From: Rhipicephalus microplus
Taxonomy: Eukaryota; Arthropoda; Arachnida; Ixodida; Ixodidae
Direction: 5' to 3'
NCBI RefSeq assembly: GCF_043290135.1
Contig: NC_134710.1
Coordinates: 461,505,376-461,569,375 of the forward strand
DNA: 64,000 bases
Part shown: positions 11,105 to 25,299 of the stretch, piece after piece
Layout: the number at the start of each line of letters is the position of its first letter
How positions within the stretch are numbered: position 1 is the stretch's first letter
The notes under the pieces: model-generated
What the model was told of the DNA's origin: nothing
Database searches by the model: none
The model's input: only the letters and a program-made list of their open reading frames with translations
Position numbers and translations under genes: made by a program

Positions 11105-12329
11105 TCCCGCCTTCGCTCGCTGCCACGTGCCATCTTATTTCTGTTTCTATTTGTTCACAACACGTCCCCTGTCTTTTTTGATTATCTGTTGTAACATATG
11201 TGGCATTATCTTGTTCCCGAGAAACAAAGCAACACCCTGGATGCCATTTACACAGTTATGTCGCAACACTACATCAATTTATGGGAAACGAAAACTTCAA
11301 ATGCATTTTTGTCAGTTTCATGTTTTTAGACGTAATACGTAGCCTTACGGGGCATTTTGACATGTTTCATTGGCTCACAATAACAAGTTTGATACCTATG
11401 TGTTTTATTGAATAGATCTGGCCGATTATGCTATTCATATTCTTCTATACCTTTTTCACCGAATTGTAATTCATGACAATAGTAAACAATATGTGGCGGA
11501 AATTTTTCACTCATTTATGTATCCATTTATTTATTTTACATTCAAAATTTGTTCCAAACTATTAAATTAGCATCATAGGCTATTTCAGCCCCTTGGTAAT
11601 CTGGAAATATACTTTGTTCTTGTGTTTGACGCCGTAAAATTTCCAAAAGCCTCATAAGAAATATTCCAATTGTGTATTACAAAACTTTAACATCTTCTGT
11701 TCTAACGCAGCCATCGAAAAATCTACCTATACATTTGTAATCTGCAGAAAAAACTGAATAAGTGTAATAAGTTTCATTCAATTCAGACAAATAACAAAAA
11801 AGTTTTTCAAGACCGACGTCTCACGTTAAACCATAGTGAGAATAGAAAGCGGCGAAACACTTTCATGGGGTGCATGGGTGCTGCAAGGATAGCTTGCAGA
11901 AGATAGCACCATCAAGCACTGAGGATGTGAAGTGTAACAGAGAATCTACTTTCTACTGTTTCCAAACAGTGTTTGCATATGTGGATTGTAAAAGGTTAAG
12001 CTTCGTGACGTTTTTTTTGCATAACCACATTTTTTGCTCATTCCTCAAAAGTTTTTATTAAATTTACCCCACATAATAAGCTCACTCCCACCTTTGATTC
12101 GGTTTTTCAGAAGAAGATGTGCATTCATTACGAGAGTATATACAATACTCAAACTGGAAAAGGTATGTTTCAATCTGTAGCTTTATTCAAGATCTTTTTA
12201 TTATCACCAAGATCAAATCCATGTGCTGGCTGGTTAGCGATTCTTTTAACTCAATCCTCAAAGCATGATACAGTCGAATCTCATTATTTCGAACAAGACA
12301 ACAAAACTAACCTAAAAACTAAGGAAGGT

Positions 12330-14133
12330 GGCACATTAACATGTGCCACCTTCCTTGTCCCTTAGTTTTCTTTGTTTTATTGTTGTGTTTTCTCTTCACA
12401 CCAAATTAGGCATGCCACTTTATCTCAGTATCTCTTCCTTTTTTTTTTAATGCGGAGCACTTCAGGTGGTAAGGCTGTTGTATGCTGTCACTGTTGCTTG
12501 GCCTGACACCTGCAAATCTACATACAGCATATTGAGCGCGTGCTCACACTTAAAAGAAGTCTTCTTCCTCTTCTCTGAGTGTTTAGACAGTGATATTAAG
12601 GTGGGATGTTACTTCTATGGCTAGGTGCAGCGTTAATATTCTGTGGAACAAAAAAATGAGCCCTCAAGCATACACTTCTTTCTTATCGCTCCACAAACAC
12701 GACAATGCAAACCATGTGTGAAAATTATGAGAGGAAGCCGGCAAAAATAAAAAGAAAAGGAAAGAAAGGATACAAAGTAAAAGAAATAGAAACACAAAGA
12801 TCAATACAGAAAAAAGTAAGGAAAAGGGAGAGGAGAAAAAAAACCCAAAGAGAAACCAAAAAGGCTCCCCACTTCCTTCAGGCTTAGCAGCAGCAGGGCT
12901 AAGCTGCCTTAATTCTTTTCTCACCTCATTTTTCTATTTGCCCTTTCCTTTGCCGCTCTTGTTTCGGGAGGGCATAGAAAGCATAATATGAACCTGCTAT
13001 GGTAGGCACTTATGAAAAGAGACTGCAAGTTCGGCACAGTGACAACCACTGTTCATGGATCTTTCACTAGGCACAAAGTCACCTAACACTTTTACTTTCT
13101 TTGAGGCTGTAGCCGACGCCAGCTGAAGAACGGGGACCAACACTGCCAAGTAATTAGTCGTACATATCCCCGGAGACTGGCGTGCATCATGCGTCTGTGT
13201 AATGCACAGCCTTCTCATTCTGGCGCATGCAACTTACTCTATGAAAATTTTCGTGATGATGAATCCACGCTTTGAAAAAGTACGGGGCTTGAATTCTTCA
13301 GAATATGTATGAATTGGTTAAAAACTAATTTAAACACCTTGTGGCACCGACGTTCGGCATAGCAATTGCCATGTGGGAACAGAAGGCTCAAAACAAAAAA
13401 ATATTTGGGTGACTGAACTGATGTCACTGTCATGAAATCGGAGCTTCTGAGACTCTTGATTCTTTTCGTGGACACCATGCACATGGTCCACTATATGGCC
13501 ACCTATTATAGCATTATAGCAAGCAAGATGTAGCCATCAAGCAGTCAATCTGCTTGAAATGACAAAATGAGCTAGCTTCAAACCGTCTATAAGAATTGTA
13601 TAATTGTGTTCGTTAACTAAAAGTATAAAGTACTTCAAATCGCACTTGAGGACTTTAAAAGGGTCGTTGTAAGGTGCTTGTAATGGAGCATGAGTAACAT
13701 CGTAGTTGATGAAGATGCGGCTGGTATAAGCTGTCTTGGAATTATGACGAAGTGGCGGTACTATGGCAGTAGCCATAGTAGTTCGCAGGCAATCGGCATA
13801 GCAGTGTACTTCAATTGTACTTTACTTCAATTCTGAAGTAAAGAATTCGCAAGGTACACAAAGTGTAGTGCCAAAACCTAGCTCTGCAGACGAGCGCTGC
13901 GTGTTTTCTTGCAACGCTATGTGAAGACCTAGTAAAACCAAAGGCAGGTAGGTGCTCGGTCCGTGGAGTTCTTGAGAATTGTGCCGGTGACGCTTTTAGT
14001 TGTGCTGATATTTTGGGGGTGAAGTTGCTGCTGAAAATGTGTTGCTCTAGGTGTTTATTGGAGAGTGAGAGCACATTGTGATAATCTGCTATGGCAACTT
14101 CCGAATAGTTGCCTCGCACGGACAAACTATGTC
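12330..14133 (+). repeat. Left arm of a giant inverted repeat
   Basis: This arm of about 1.8 kb is the reverse complement of 15395-17186. The outer end GGCACATTAACATGTGCCAC matches the far end of the right arm. Matching landmarks run the whole length: the CTTCAGGTGGTAAGGCTGTTG block, the A/G-rich stretch at 12730-12850, the ACTTCAATTCTGAAGTAAAG block near 13825 and the inner end GCACGGACAAACTATGTC (14116-14133). Differences are mostly substitutions and small indels, roughly 7-10% by eye. The outer 20 bp are themselves close to palindromic. No coding frame is conserved between the arms. Confidence 0.9.
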
Positions 14134-15394
14134 AAACTATGTCAAACTATGTGCACGGACAAACTATACCTTTGTGGCTCTTGTGGCCGCGTTTGTGCCA
14201 CATACCGTCATACATAACGGCAATGCCATCCCAACCAATGTCTCTCACTGTGAGCCCTTTCGACCTCGCAAGACTGCCACAGACGACGTCTACTGCCAAA
14301 TCACGGGCTCTCCAGCTGGTGGCTGTAAATGACTCATGATGCAATGGCCAAAGTTCAAGCCAAAAATTGCCGCAAATCAGACCAACTGCTCATAGCCCAT
14401 TCCTACAGGGTGCGCTGCCACAACAGCTTTCCCACTGGCAGCACAGCTATCGCTTGAGCTACACTTTTCCGGATCCATAACAGAGATAAACAGACAAGAA
14501 AAGCTTTCAACTGTGCTGCTTGACGAGACATGAACCCCGCAAGTAGGCTCTACATTACACACAGTGGCTATCACCGATCCATAACACACAATATAAAAGC
14601 CAGTCGCGGCATTAAAGAAAACTGGGCAAAAGCATGCTTCTGTTTATTTCTTGCACTGAAGCAGTGAAGGAAACAGTAGTTATTTGGAGAGTGAGGCTTG
14701 GCTCTTTGCCTCATGCGATCGACAATGGCGAGCGGCGGCGCATTATCAGGGGTAAGGTGCTCAAAGACTGCACACTAACAACTTTTTAACAACCAACTTG
14801 TGCTCTTTAGACACAATTTTAAAGCATTTTTGGTTGAGTGTCGACATATCTATCTTCTTTCGGTACAGTAAAGGTTCTATTCTTAACAGGTGAGAACAAA
14901 AATTGTAAATTTTTTAGAAAAATCTTGTTTTTTTTTCGACCCACATCTGTCCTTAACAGTTCTAAATGTTTCTACATGCTTTAAAAGTTACCAGTCGTAC
15001 ATATTGTTAGCAGTCAGTTTCATGACCCATGGAAGTGTCATGTTGCAGTACATATCTTAATATGTGTTTCTACTATCAATAAAAGGTGACCTGTTTAGAA
15101 ACACCAACAATTTGTACAAGTTCACTAAGCTGGTACTTATTGTAGCGGTGTTCATTGTAGCGGGGTTCAACTGTAGACGGCATACTGGGCCAGTTGGTTG
15201 CAATCACTTTTTAACTTGAATTACAGCAAAGCTAAAGATGAAGACAACGGGAAGAAAAGCAACAACACAGTGCCGTGCTGTTAATTCATTACCTGTTGCT
15301 TTTGTTTTGTGCTGCACTGCAACCAAGGTAAGGATAGATCACAATATTGCAAAGCGGGCGGCAAACCTAGCGAGTGGTGACAAGTTAAAGCTAA
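14134..15394. other. Spacer of the giant inverted repeat
   Basis: This 1.26-kb unique sequence lies between the two arms. It starts with repeated GTCAAACTAT words. I see no transposase or other recognisable protein. Near 15130-15176 the minus strand reads TACAGTTGAACCCCGCTACA, which resembles one end of a Tigger-like element; its partner could be near 14868 but the match is poor. Confidence 0.55.
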
Positions 15395-17186
15395 GACATA
15401 GCTTGTCCGTGCAAGGCAACTATTCGGAAGTTGCCACAGCAGATTATCACAATGTGCTCTCACTCTCCAATAAACACCCAGAGCAACACATTTTCAGCAG
15501 CAACTTCACCCCAAAATATCAGCACAACTAAAAGCGTCATGGGCACAATTCTCAAGAACTTCATGGACCGAGCACCTGCCTTTGGTTTTACTAGGTCTTC
15601 ACACAGCGTTGAAAGAAAACACGCAGCGCTCGTCTGCAGAGCTAGTTTTTGGCACTACACTTTGTGTACCTTGCGAATTCTTTACTTCAGAATAGAAGTA
15701 AAGTACGATTAAAGTACACTGCTATGCCGATTGCCTGCGAACTACTATGGCTGCTGCCGCAGTACCGCCACTTCGTCATGAATCCAAGACCGCTTATACC
15801 AGCCGCATCTTCATCCACTACGATGTTACTCATGCTCCATTACAAGCACCTTACAACGACCCTTTTAAAGTCCTCAAGTGCGATTTCAAGTACTTTATAC
15901 TTTTTGTTAACCAACACAATTAGACAATTCTTATAGACTGTTTGAAGCTAGCTCATGTGGACATGTCAAGCAGATGGACTGCTTGATGGCAACATCTTGC
16001 TTGCTATAATAGGTGGCCATTTAGTGGACCATGTGCATGGTGTCCACGAAAAGGATCAAGAGTCTCTGAAGTTCCGACTTCATGACAGTGACATCAGTTC
16101 AGTCACACAAATAATTTGATTGTTTTGAGCCTTCTGTTCCCACATGGCAATCGCTATGCCGAACGTCGGTGGCACAAGGTGTCTAAATTGATTTTTAGCC
16201 AATTCGTATATATTCTGAAGAATTCAAGCCCAGTACTTTTTCAAAGCGTGAATTCATCATCACGAAAATTTTCGTAGAGTAAGTTGCATGCGCCAGAATG
16301 AGAAGGCTGTGCATTACACAGACGCATGATGCACGCCAGTCTCCGGGGATATGTACGACTAATTACTTGGCAGTGTTCGTCCCCGTTCTTCAGCTGGCGT
16401 CGGCTACAGCCTCAAAAAAGTAAATGTGTTAGGTGATTATGTACCTAGTGAAAGATCCATGAACAGTGGTTGTCACTGTGCCGAACTTGCAGTCTCTTTT
16501 CATAAGGGCCTACCATAGCAGGTTCATATTATGCTTTCTTTGCCCTCCCGAAACAAGAGGGGTAAAGGAAAGGGCAAATAGAAAAATGAGGTGAGAAAAG
16601 AATTAAGGCAGCTTAGCCCTGCTGCTGCTAAGCCTGAAGGAAGTGTGGAGCCTTTAATGTTTCTCTTTGGGTTTTTTTTCCTCCTCTCCCTTACTTCACT
16701 TTTTCTGTACTTATCTTTGTGTTTCTATTTCTTTTACTTTGTATCCTTTCTTTCCTTTTCTTTTTATTTTTGCCGGCATCCCCTCATAATTTTCACGCAT
16801 GGTTTGCATTTTCGGGTTTGTGGAGCGATAAGAAAGAAGTGTATGCTTGAGGGCTCATTTTTTTGTTAGACAGACTATTAACGCTGCACCTAGCCATAGT
16901 AGTAACGTCCCACCTTAATATCACTGTCAAAACACTCAGAGAAGAGGAAGAAGACTTATTTTAAGTGTGAGCATGCGCTCAATATGCTGTATGTAGATTT
17001 GCAGGTGTCAGGCCAAACAATAGTGACAGCATACAACAGCCTTACCACCTGAAGTGCTCTGCATTAAATAAATTGGGAAGAGACACTGAGATAAATTGGC
17101 ATGCCTAATTTGGTGTGTGAAGAGAAAACAACACAATAAAACAAAGAAAACTAAGGGACAACGAAGGTGGCACATGTTAATGTGCC
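15395..17186 (-). repeat. Right arm of a giant inverted repeat
   Basis: This is the reverse-complement partner of 12330-14133. It runs from GACATAGCTTGTCCGTGC (15395-15412) to GGTGGCACATGTTAATGTGCC (ending 17186). Compared with the left arm it has small indels, for example in the pyrimidine-rich tract 16670-16780. See the left arm for landmarks. Confidence 0.9.
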
Positions 17187-17286
17187 CAGATTTCGGGTTT
17201 TTCCTAGGCGAAAGTTTTCTCTTTTTTGTTATAATTAGTCTGATGTGCCCAAGGTAAACACAAAAAAACTCGGAAACTTCACTTAC

Positions 17287-17490
17287 TGCACCGAGCCGCA
17301 AGACAAACTGGGTACTTTTGCCAGGCTGCAGTTGGGTACACCCGGTCTCGAACCAATTCTTCGACCCGAACACCCCTCCTCTTTGGAGGCCAGTGGCACT
17401 GGGCCGGTCTTCCGTTAGCCACGAGAGTGGCACAACGGCCACTTTATCTTGTTCTTCGGGATACGTCACGACAGCAAAAAGCTTTGGCAT
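17287..17490 (-). pseudogene. First-exon fragment of an uncharacterised arthropod protein, frameshifted
   Basis: From the ATG at 17490 the minus strand reads MPKLFAVVTYPEE, then VAVVPLSWLTED. After a one-base frameshift near 17405-17420 it continues in another frame with CHWPPKRRG, then VYPTAAWQKYPVCLA. The order 'xFAVV...VPxSWL...CxWPP...WxxYPV' is, as I recall, a recurring N-terminal module of uncharacterised arthropod and fish proteins, some with a BEN domain. It ends at a good donor (A|GTAAGT, 17281-17286), as a real first exon would. The frameshift makes it a broken copy or a sequencing error. No further exon was found at lower coordinates, where the foldback arm begins at once. Confidence 0.42.
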
Positions 17491-17539
17491 GCTGTAATCA
17501 AAGTGGTAAAGTTTGTAGCCGAGATACCGCGTCAATTTT

Positions 17540-18960
17540 GTTCATTCACTGATAACGAACTACATGTCAAGTCCAGAGCAGCTCTAATAAAGAAGACGCC
17601 TCAAATTTCAAGAAATAAATTCAATCTTTATGAATAATGAGGAGAGGTGCCGAGTGCCTTACATGTTATGTTGTAACCACAGATCGCAACATACACTGAA
17701 ACATGGTAGCTTATAATTTACATGAATGAAAAGGAGAAATTATAGTGTATAGAGTGCTAAAAATGAAAAAACTGACATCTTTCACATTATGCTACAAAGC
17801 TTTTAATTGTTCTCTGCAATATGCCTAATATATATAAGGATGTAGTGGTATATTTAATAATATTCGATAAAACTGCACACTGATCAAATGTGACAGTGCT
17901 GTCTGTACAATATAGCATAGATTTTTCCTGAACACACTGCAGCTGACAGCTTGTTCAACCTTGTCTAGTGTGCCATACAAAGTACTGCCACATGCAACAA
18001 TGATCTATTCTCTGCCTAATAGCCACATGGACAATGTGGAACAGCGCAATAATTGGTAGTCTTAGATGTACAATAAATACGTGGAAGCTATGCAAAATGA
18101 ATTGGTGCCACAGGTGCTCTGCTGTGTAGATGCACTATAAACTAATATTTTTGATGAACTGTGCATTTCTGAAGTTTACCTTACAAGTAAGTGAAACTGG
18201 CATGCTTCTTGATCTACGATACACATGTGACTTGTCTCACTTTGAAGGAAAAGTTAGCATACAATGGTGTAAATGCTTAGAATTTGAAATATTGAGGCAG
18301 CAGCACACCGGAGATGATCACATGGTAAAGAAACGAGTGCTGCCTTATTACTGGCAAGTTGTCACATATATGTACAAATAAATTTTGCGAGCTAAAAAAG
18401 AGTACAAAAGCCCAGCGAGACAATGATGTGGTTCAACCTGTGGACTTACTTCATTTATCACGCCATATGATGAAGCTTCCTTTGGTAAAAATGCCCAGAT
18501 AAGAAAAAAAGTTTGCTGTCCAATACAGCAACTACACAAAGTGTGCACGTGCATCTCGCAGCGCCTTTTCCTCACTTTCCAAATTCGCCACCGACATGCC
18601 CGGGCCCCTACCAAATCTATCGCCTACAACTGCCATGTTGTCTTCTCGTGCTTGCGCCCGTTTAGTTTTGCCTCACGATTCAAGTTTGGGTACTTATGAG
18701 CTGCTAGTGAGGCAAGTTGATTTAGTAGTCCACGCAGAGGGAGCAGAACTTGGGTGTTTCTTCGCTGTAAGTTATTACCTAAAATTGAGAACGCACATTG
18801 CGATTTTCCTAAAAGTACCAGCGTATTTGGCTGGTGCAGATTAACAAAAGCTACTTCAAAAAACTTTGCACTATTTGTATCTTCAGGTGCAACTTCATTA
18901 CGGGTAAGTGCCATCCCTACTGAAACGTTCCGCATATACGGATCCGTACATACGCAATTA
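17540..18960. other. No recognised gene
   Basis: AT-rich sequence with scattered short frames, none of known family. A GC-richer patch at 18540-18660 carries nothing I recognise. Confidence 0.4.
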
Positions 18961-19165
18961 TTGGACTACGGAAAGCCGCATCATGCGGAAAGATGCGAAC
19001 ATCGGCAGCTTACAGAAAGCGCCATATCATGCGAAAAGATGCGGACATCCGCAGCTTACGGAAAGCGCCATATCGTGCAGAAAGTTGCGGACATCCGCAG
19101 CTTACGGAAAGTGCCATATCATGCTAAATTACCCGATAAGCAGCTTACGGAAATTAGCATAATGC
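18961..19165 (+). repeat. 46-bp tandem repeat, about 4 copies
   Basis: Units start with GCAGCTTACGGAAAGCGCCA at 19005, 19051 and 19097. A partial unit comes before and a diverged one follows at 19140. The spacing is exactly 46 bp for the central copies. Each unit holds GCGGACATCCGC, a short self-complementary word. Confidence 0.9.
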
Positions 19166-20492
19166 AGAAACTATGCAGCTACCTGCTGCATCTTGCAAAG
19201 ATCAAATGGACATCCTAGATTTCGAGTAAAAGCAATTGGCCATTCACGTTGTTCGCAAAAGCAAGTACAGTGTAGAAATATATATGAATATTTCATTTTT
19301 AATGTGTCATTAAGGTGAAATATGCTATCTGAAACAGCCTTGATGAGTAAACAAAGGCTTGAAAGAAACAAATGTGTTAAGAAGCTACTTAATGAGGGAT
19401 TGAATCATCGGCATCTTTCTAATTGTCGTGATGCGGAAGCAAAATTACCTTTCAAATAAAATAGATTACAAAACTACTAAATTAACATGCTAGCGATCAT
19501 AATGGTGGTTACATTGCAACACATTATTGCAGTGTTCTATGCAAGACCTAAAGAGCTTATAAAGTTATTATTATCAATAGAGAAGCATTATTCTACACAC
19601 CAGCCCTGCTACAATCAATATATTTTTTTATTTGTCTGTATGCTCCAGCTGAGAATGGTGACATTGCAGTGTTGATGGCCGGTACACAAATGAGGTGACT
19701 ACACCGTAATTTCACGAGCTCCACCTAAGCCACAGGATGGTGGCACAAAACACAATGTAACAGCAATTTTAGAACGAAATGTTTAAACATAAATAATATT
19801 CATAGCAGTGTGAAAGTGTGGCGCTGTGTTTGTATCATGAACGCCTTGAGGAGATCGGCGAAATGCTGCTTGAGGCTCCGGCACCACCGTAAATTTGGAA
19901 GGTCACTGCCATAGAACTTATGTGTCCTTCATAGGCACCTGGAAATGAAAATAATTGGCACAAATAATGTCAGAGACACATGTTAGCACATTAGTTCACA
20001 TGCACAAGAAATATAACACACAGAATGAAACTGAAAATGTAAGGCACACAATCCTTCATGTTATGCATATGTGAATAATAGAAGGAATGAGTGTATAAAT
20101 TAGTTCTGCCACATCAAAGAAAACAGCATGCTTATCACAGTGAAAATAACTAGGTTGTCACGCTTTTTAATGGTAGAGATAATCGATTAATATGTCCTTA
20201 TGAATTTATGATTTAAATGCTTCCTGCACAGTAAAACTTTAGAAACTGCAAGTGAAAGCTCTCAATGTACATATAATAGTGTGTGCATGTATATCTGCTG
20301 CCTTTATACTATACAGTTTGTGCACAAAATTGGCATCTTGAACAATTTTGAGAGTTAAACCTATGTAACTTATGAAGGTTAAAATCACCATGAAAGCAAG
20401 CAGGACAAGGCAGGTGCCATTAAATATCTGTGCAAGCCAGATAACTATAATTGAACTGCACACATATAGGGGAGCAAGAGTACCAGAAATTC
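19166..20492. other. No recognised gene
   Basis: AT-rich sequence without recognisable coding or structured repeats. Confidence 0.4.
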
Positions 20493-20685
20493 GGCTGCTG
20501 ACCCACAGGTCGCGGTATCAAATCCCGGCTCCATTTCCGATGGAGGCAGAAATGCTGTAGGCACGTGTGCTGATTTGGGTGTACGTTAAAGAACCCCAAG
20601 TGGTCGAAGTTTCCAGTGCCCTCCACTACGGACTCTCTCATAATCATATCGTGGTTTTCGGACGTGAAACCCCACTTATAAATCA
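20493..20685 (+). mobile_element. Ruka-type tRNA-derived SINE, 5'-truncated
   Basis: It matches the fuller copy at 49222-49465 from GGCTGCTGACC onwards. Shared blocks are the B-box region (GGTCGCGGTATCAAATCCC here), GATGGAGGC, GTACGTTAAAGAACCCCA, GTGGTCGAA, CCCTCCACTACGG, CTCATAATCATAT and GTGGTTTTCGGACGTGAAAC. The A box and tRNA head are missing, so it could not start its own Pol III transcript. Confidence 0.85.
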
Positions 20686-20689
20686 AGAA

Positions 20690-21569
20690 TAACAGAAATA
20701 AACTGCCAACAGAAAAGTTGGGTGCATGTGCTATCTGTAAGTGCTTACACCTTACTACATACAGCATGCTCATTCCATTTTAAATACCAATATTGAAAAT
20801 AACTGCTCTATTAGGAATATAAAAGGTAAGGTAGAACTGAACGACCCTACAAAAAGTGACCCTATTATGACATCACGTTTTCTTATAACAAAATTGACTA
20901 AGACTCTGAAATATCATTATGCAAGAAAACATCTTCAAAAGAACAATCATGTTTGAAGTCATATATTTTTAATATGGCTACTATGACTATAACCAAGAAA
21001 TCGACCTCAAAATGGCTAATGTTAGTTCTTAAGGCCTCTGTTCACTAGACAACGAAATATACCAGAAAAAGCACAGCATTCAGGCAAAGCACCACACAAA
21101 AAAAGAAAGCAGTCCTTTTTGTTATTATCTACAATGCCTTTAAAATGGTATTTTTACCTCTACTTCCCACTTTTTATCGAAGTAACTGGTGTGAAACAAG
21201 TTAGCTGAAAATGCACTGTGCCTCCAAAAACTGTTGGTTGAATCTGAATTTTTAAAAAATGGTGAAGCTTGCACTAAATTAGGCTCCACAAGCCTTGGAA
21301 CAGCGAGACTGCATGACTCTTAGGACTACTTTGGTTACTTGTGTTTTGTTTCTGGGCCTAAGCATAAAGACAAGGGCTTAACTGAATTGCTGCTAACAAA
21401 CAAATGCTTTCGAAATTGCCGGAGCGTCAAAGGATGCTCAGACATTTGTTGTTTTTCGCACTGGGCTATTCTACACCAAACATACAAACCATACTGTCTG
21501 GCGACCATCACAGATGTATAGTTTAAAAAAATGATGGTAATTTTTTCTTCTGAAAATAGCAATTTGCAG
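20690..21569. other. No recognised gene
   Basis: AT-rich, featureless as far as I can see. Confidence 0.4.
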
Positions 21570-22470
21570 AAATGTTTTGAAGAGGAAAAAGTAGTGGTCA
21601 CGTGGGTACCATCAGAATTTCGCAGAATGTCGTGCGGGTGTTATTTGTGAGAAAAATTTCGAAGTACCGCTTTTTCTTGCCATATCAAATTTGATCTACA
21701 TATTAAGTAAAGGTGCTTCTTAAAGTATTTGAAGCCGAGTAACATTAGTGCAATTTTTCCGCTACATAGGCTTTGAAGAATTCAGCCAAACTGTTTATCG
21801 TTTGCATTTCTTGTATGGCAATACTGCACTTTGTATGAATATTTGAGCCACAAATACTCACTGCACAGAAGTTATATTTCACGAAAAAAAATAATGTTAG
21901 GTCCAGATTACAAATATCACTATATAATCGTTTTTGTCCACATTGAGATGCAACTTGAGCTGTGTGTTTGTCTAATTGAATATTACTTTTATGTGTAAGT
22001 TGAAAGCAAATAAACAGTTCTTGTTATATGGCAAGTGTTATCATTACAATTTTTGTTTAAATGAGGAAAATGATTTTTGAAGTCTCCTATTGAGGGCCAT
22101 GGAGAACTTCGGAATGGAAGCTGTCGTATATCAAATGCAGAAAACAGCCATCATAAGAAAACTTCAAAAATTCATTTCTACTTTAAGACAAAGTGTAATC
22201 ATATAACTTGCCATATAAAGAGAACTGCTTCCTTGCTTTTGATCTGCAAAAAAATTGCACTAATATTATTGAGCTTCATACACTACACACAATCACCTTT
22301 ACTTAATACCTACACCAAATTTGGTGTAAAAGAGGCAGTATTTTTGAAACACTTTTTACTTTTCACAAACAACACCCAGACGACATCCTGGGAAGTCCAG
22401 AAGGCACCAACGTGGCCTAATATTTTGTTCTCTGCGATATATTTTAGCATTTTGCTGTTTTCAATACAGT
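21570..22470. repeat. Diverged inverted repeat pair
   Basis: The left part (about 21590-21830) matches the reverse complement of about 22230-22450. Paired landmarks are GGTCACGTGGGTACC with GGCCACGTTGGTGCC, GTGCGGGTGTTATTTGTGA with GTCTGGGTGTTGTTTGTGA, TATTAAGTAAAGGTG in both, and ACATTAGTGCAATTTTT with ATATTAGTGCAATTTTT. Identity looks like 65-75%. Inner parts also carry TATGGCAAGT words in both orientations. No reading frame is conserved. Confidence 0.65.
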
Positions 22471-25213
<2,743 letters not shown>

Positions 25214-25290
25214 TGCCCTGTACAGGGACCGAGCCTGCGAACTTCGAATAACATGTCCGATGCTCTATCAACTGAGCTACCATGGCGGCT
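25214..25290 (-). repeat. tRNA-like sequence (SINE head or tRNA pseudogene)
   Basis: Read on the minus strand it has a D arm with GCTC...GAGC inside TAGCTCAGTTGATAGAGCA (a good A box). An anticodon-like stem TCGGA/TTCGA and a T arm GCAGG...CCTGT with a weak B box follow. The acceptor stem does not pair well and the residue before the anticodon is not U. It is therefore not a working tRNA, but a decayed tRNA gene or the head of a tRNA-derived SINE. Confidence 0.6.
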
Positions 25291-25299
25291 ATCCCTCTT

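Larger units (their letters stand above)
10104..12329. other. No recognised gene; simple repeats
   Basis: AT-rich sequence with only short, unrecognised open frames. It contains a (TG)n tract and a C-homopolymer, listed separately. Near 12272 the words CAGTCGAATCTCATTATTTC resemble one end of a Tigger-like element, but no partner end was found. Confidence 0.4.

Noticed and set aside
14868..15176. A Tigger-like MITE inside the foldback spacer
   Set aside because: Only the right end (TACAGTTGAACCCCGC) is convincing. The left candidate matches poorly.
18754..19218. A 154-codon frame across the 46-bp repeat
   Set aside because: Its length comes from the tandem array. The period is not a multiple of 3, so the repeats are read in different frames.
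25214..25290. Functional tRNA gene
   Set aside because: The acceptor stem does not pair and the residue before the anticodon is not U.
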